A stretch of 64,000 nt of DNA, from the NCBI RefSeq assembly GCF_024385465.1, contig NZ_JANFLS010000001.1:1178001-1242000 (forward strand). Reading direction: 5' to 3'. The notes below the pieces were generated by a model. The model did not search any database. It was given only the letters and a program-made list of their open reading frames with translations, and was not told the origin of the DNA. Every line of letters starts with the position of its first letter. The first letter of the stretch is position 1. This stretch comes from Arthrobacter sp. zg-Y844. Its GTDB lineage: Bacteria; Actinomycetota; Actinomycetes; Actinomycetales; Micrococcaceae. The position numbers and the translations under genes are program-made. Below are positions 62,333 through 64,000 of the stretch, piece by piece.

Positions 62333-64000
62333 TCATGCGGTACGGGTCACGATCCGGCGGGCCAGTGACAGGCCCTGCCCCAGGGACAGATCCGGAACGT
62401 AGGCCCGCGCCAGCGCGTTGGCGATGGCGGGCAGGGACGCCGGGTCCCGATAGGTCATGAACAACGGCCGGTACTCCGGGGCGAACTTGGCCTTGAAGGC
62501 CAGCAGGGAGCGGAAACCGTATACCGGCTCCAGGGTTTCCCCCAGCCGGTCCAGGAGCCGGTCCATCACGGGCGGACCGTCGGCGTCGTCCTCTGTCTCC
62601 CCGTCGGCACGCGCCAACGGCGCGCCGGAAAGGCTGAGGAAGGAAAACCCCTCGTCCTGGAGCGACAGTGCAGCGGAAGCGATGAGGAAGTCCATCCCCA
62701 GCCGGAAGCCGTTGCTGCGTCGGCGCATAAAATCCAGGGTCCAGCCCGCCACCGCTCCGTTGCGGTACACCGGAAGCCAGGACGTTACCGCGTGCACGGT
62801 GCCGTCTTCGTCGATGGCCAGCAGGCAGCGCACCTCCGGATCATCCACTTCTTCCAGTCCGCCCAGCGTGAAGCCCATCTCCGGCATGTCCTTATCCGCC
62901 ACCCACTCCTCCGAAATGGCGTACACCTGGTCCTTCACGGCCAGCGGTGCCGTGGGATAGCGGGTCCACTCGGCCCGGATGCCCAGCTTGCGGGCCTGGT
63001 TCATGGCGGTGCGGATGTCCTGGAATCTCTTGCCCTTGAACGCCAGCGAGCCCAGCCGGAGGACGGTTTCCTCAGCCACCTGCAGCGAGGAAAATCCCAA
63101 CCCGCTGCTGAGGTCGCGCACCTGGGTGCCCACGGAGTAGAAGCACGCGGTGGTGCCGTTCGCGGCGCAGAAAGCCGAGAATCCCTCCACGGAGCTGTGC
63201 AGCTCATCCCTCGGTCCCACAGGTTCTCCGACGCTCAGCGCCACCCCCAGATCCATCCGGTAGGCCACATAGGAATTCCCGCTGGGGGAAAACCAGTAGC
63301 TGTTGCCCGCCCAGAGCGTCATCCAGGCCATGGTGCTGCCGCCGTGGGTCCGAAGCAGCACACGGGCGCGGTCCGCATCAGCGGTCGCCGGACTGTAGGG
63401 CGGAACCAGGAAGGAGCGCAGCAGCAGCACACACACCAGAACCCAGAAGGCCACCCCTACTCCTTCGTACAGCAGGACCGCCGGCAGGCTCTCCGGCACA
63501 ATGCCCGGAGCCCGGCTGGTCACTTCGAGGACCGGGAGGAAACGTCCGGGGAGATCCGCGGCGAGCAGCGCCGGCGTCGCGGCCGGCGAGAAACCGTTCC
63601 GGTTTAACAGACCGGCACCCAGGTAAAGCGCGGCGAGCAAAACCGCCGCCAGGGCGGAAGTGCCCGCTAACCGCCGGTAGGTTCCGGCAGGAGCGGTTAC
63701 GGAGAAGAGCCCGCGGGCGAGGATCAGCAGCACCAGCACCGCCAGCGGAACGGCCATGGGCAGCACCAGTGCAACCGCATTTCCGGTGCCGGGAGCCAGG
63801 GTGCCCGGTTCATTCCCGGCCAAAAGCCGGCCGATCCGTACCGCGGCCAGAACTGTCATGGCGCCCTGCAGCAGCAGCGCGGCGGCCCACGCGAACCGGC
63901 GCCCGCGCCGCAGGCCGTCGGAAAAAACAGCCAGCAGCACCAGGGGCAGGATGGCCAGGAAGAACGCCGCCGGACCGGCACGCAGTTGGATCCGCGCCGC
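62333..64000 (-). CDS. DUF2156 / phosphatidylglycerol lysyltransferase-like membrane protein (partial, 5' end outside window)
   Basis: The frame is open to the window edge, so the N-terminus is missing; at least 555 residues are encoded here. The visible N-terminal half has several membrane helices. The C-terminal part is the DUF2156/LPG_synthase_C GNAT-like domain, with RTHGGSTMAWMTLWAGNSYW, FYSVGTQVRDLSSGLGFSSL, WVADKDMPEMGFTLGGL, DFMRRRSNGFRLGMDFLIAS and FSFLSLSGAPLA. Relatives (LysX/MprF) transfer amino acids to phosphatidylglycerol; others act in unknown lipid steps. It is the first known gene of the DUF2156-esterase-PAP2 run. Confidence 0.88.
   Translation of the reverse strand, partial: AARIQLRAGPAAFFLAILPLVLLAVFSDGLRRGRRFAWAAALLLQGAMTVLAAVRIGRLLAGNEPGTLAPGTGNAVALVLPMAVPLAVLVLLILARGLFSVTAPAGTYRRLAGTSALAAVLLAALYLGAGLLNRNGFSPAATPALLAADLPGRFLPVLEVTSRAPGIVPESLPAVLLYEGVGVAFWVLVCVLLLRSFLVPPYSPATADADRARVLLRTHGGSTMAWMTLWAGNSYWFSPSGNSYVAYRMDLGVALSVGEPVGPRDELHSSVEGFSAFCAANGTTACFYSVGTQVRDLSSGLGFSSLQVAEETVLRLGSLAFKGKRFQDIRTAMNQARKLGIRAEWTRYPTAPLAVKDQVYAISEEWVADKDMPEMGFTLGGLEEVDDPEVRCLLAIDEDGTVHAVTSWLPVYRNGAVAGWTLDFMRRRSNGFRLGMDFLIASAALSLQDEGFSFLSLSGAPLARADGETEDDADGPPVMDRLLDRLGETLEPVYGFRSLLAFKAKFAPEYRPLFMTYRDPASLPAIANALARAYVPDLSLGQGLSLARRIVTRTA

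Overview
The window is the replication-origin end of a GC-rich actinobacterial chromosome, most likely a member of the Micrococcaceae close to Arthrobacter. Four things point there: the gene order dnaA-dnaN-recF-dciA-gyrB-gyrA-DUF3566; a 39-codon DLW-39 gene between tRNA-Ile and tRNA-Ala; the crgA / class E sortase / pabA / pknB-pknA-pbpA-rodA-pstP-fhaB-fhaA block; and many GTG and TTG starts in strongly GC-biased coding sequence. No transposase, phage gene or CRISPR array was seen.

Layout. 1-11.1 kb holds oriC, with DnaA boxes on both sides of dnaA, followed by the replication and gyrase genes. 11.1-16 kb holds tRNA-Ile, DLW-39, tRNA-Ala, an EamA transporter, a membrane protein built of exact 11-residue repeats, a cyclophilin, a rhomboid protease, a second dense DnaA-box cluster and crgA. 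16.2-27.2 kb is the cell-wall and division signalling block: sortase E, a small membrane protein and pabA on the + strand, then seven nearly all overlapping genes on the - strand (two PASTA kinases, a transpeptidase, a SEDS protein, the phosphatase and two FHA proteins). tRNA-Leu follows.

27.8-34.3 kb is mixed metabolism and transport: DUF5997 with an HTH-less LysR effector protein, a VOC protein, a Na+/H+ antiporter, a YdjM-like membrane protein, gluconokinase divergent from an FCD-type GntR regulator, and Dps. 34.6-52.5 kb is rich in stress and repair genes: SRPBCC proteins, a Rieske flavoprotein with an SDR, Ku in a possible three-gene operon, SoxR with a textbook-like sox box in front of a flavin reductase gene, a pentapeptide protein, an L,D-transpeptidase, a DUF2867 epimerase-like protein, a three-domain LigD and phosphoketolase.

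52.5-64 kb holds an SDR divergent from a LacI regulator with two palindromes between them, a YcaQ/AlkZ-like protein downstream of a RelA/SpoT-domain protein, an alpha/beta hydrolase, a PfkB sugar kinase, a PEBP-like protein, a Cof-type HAD phosphatase that overlaps a PAP2 phosphatase by 80 bases, and a tightly packed lipid/membrane operon whose first gene (DUF2156) runs off the right edge.

The most unusual observations are the oriC-like DnaA-box cluster about 13 kb from oriC, the 11-mer repeat protein, the SoxR-flavin reductase switch, and the Ku-centred operon. All functions are read from sequence motifs and recalled family knowledge; no database search was run.
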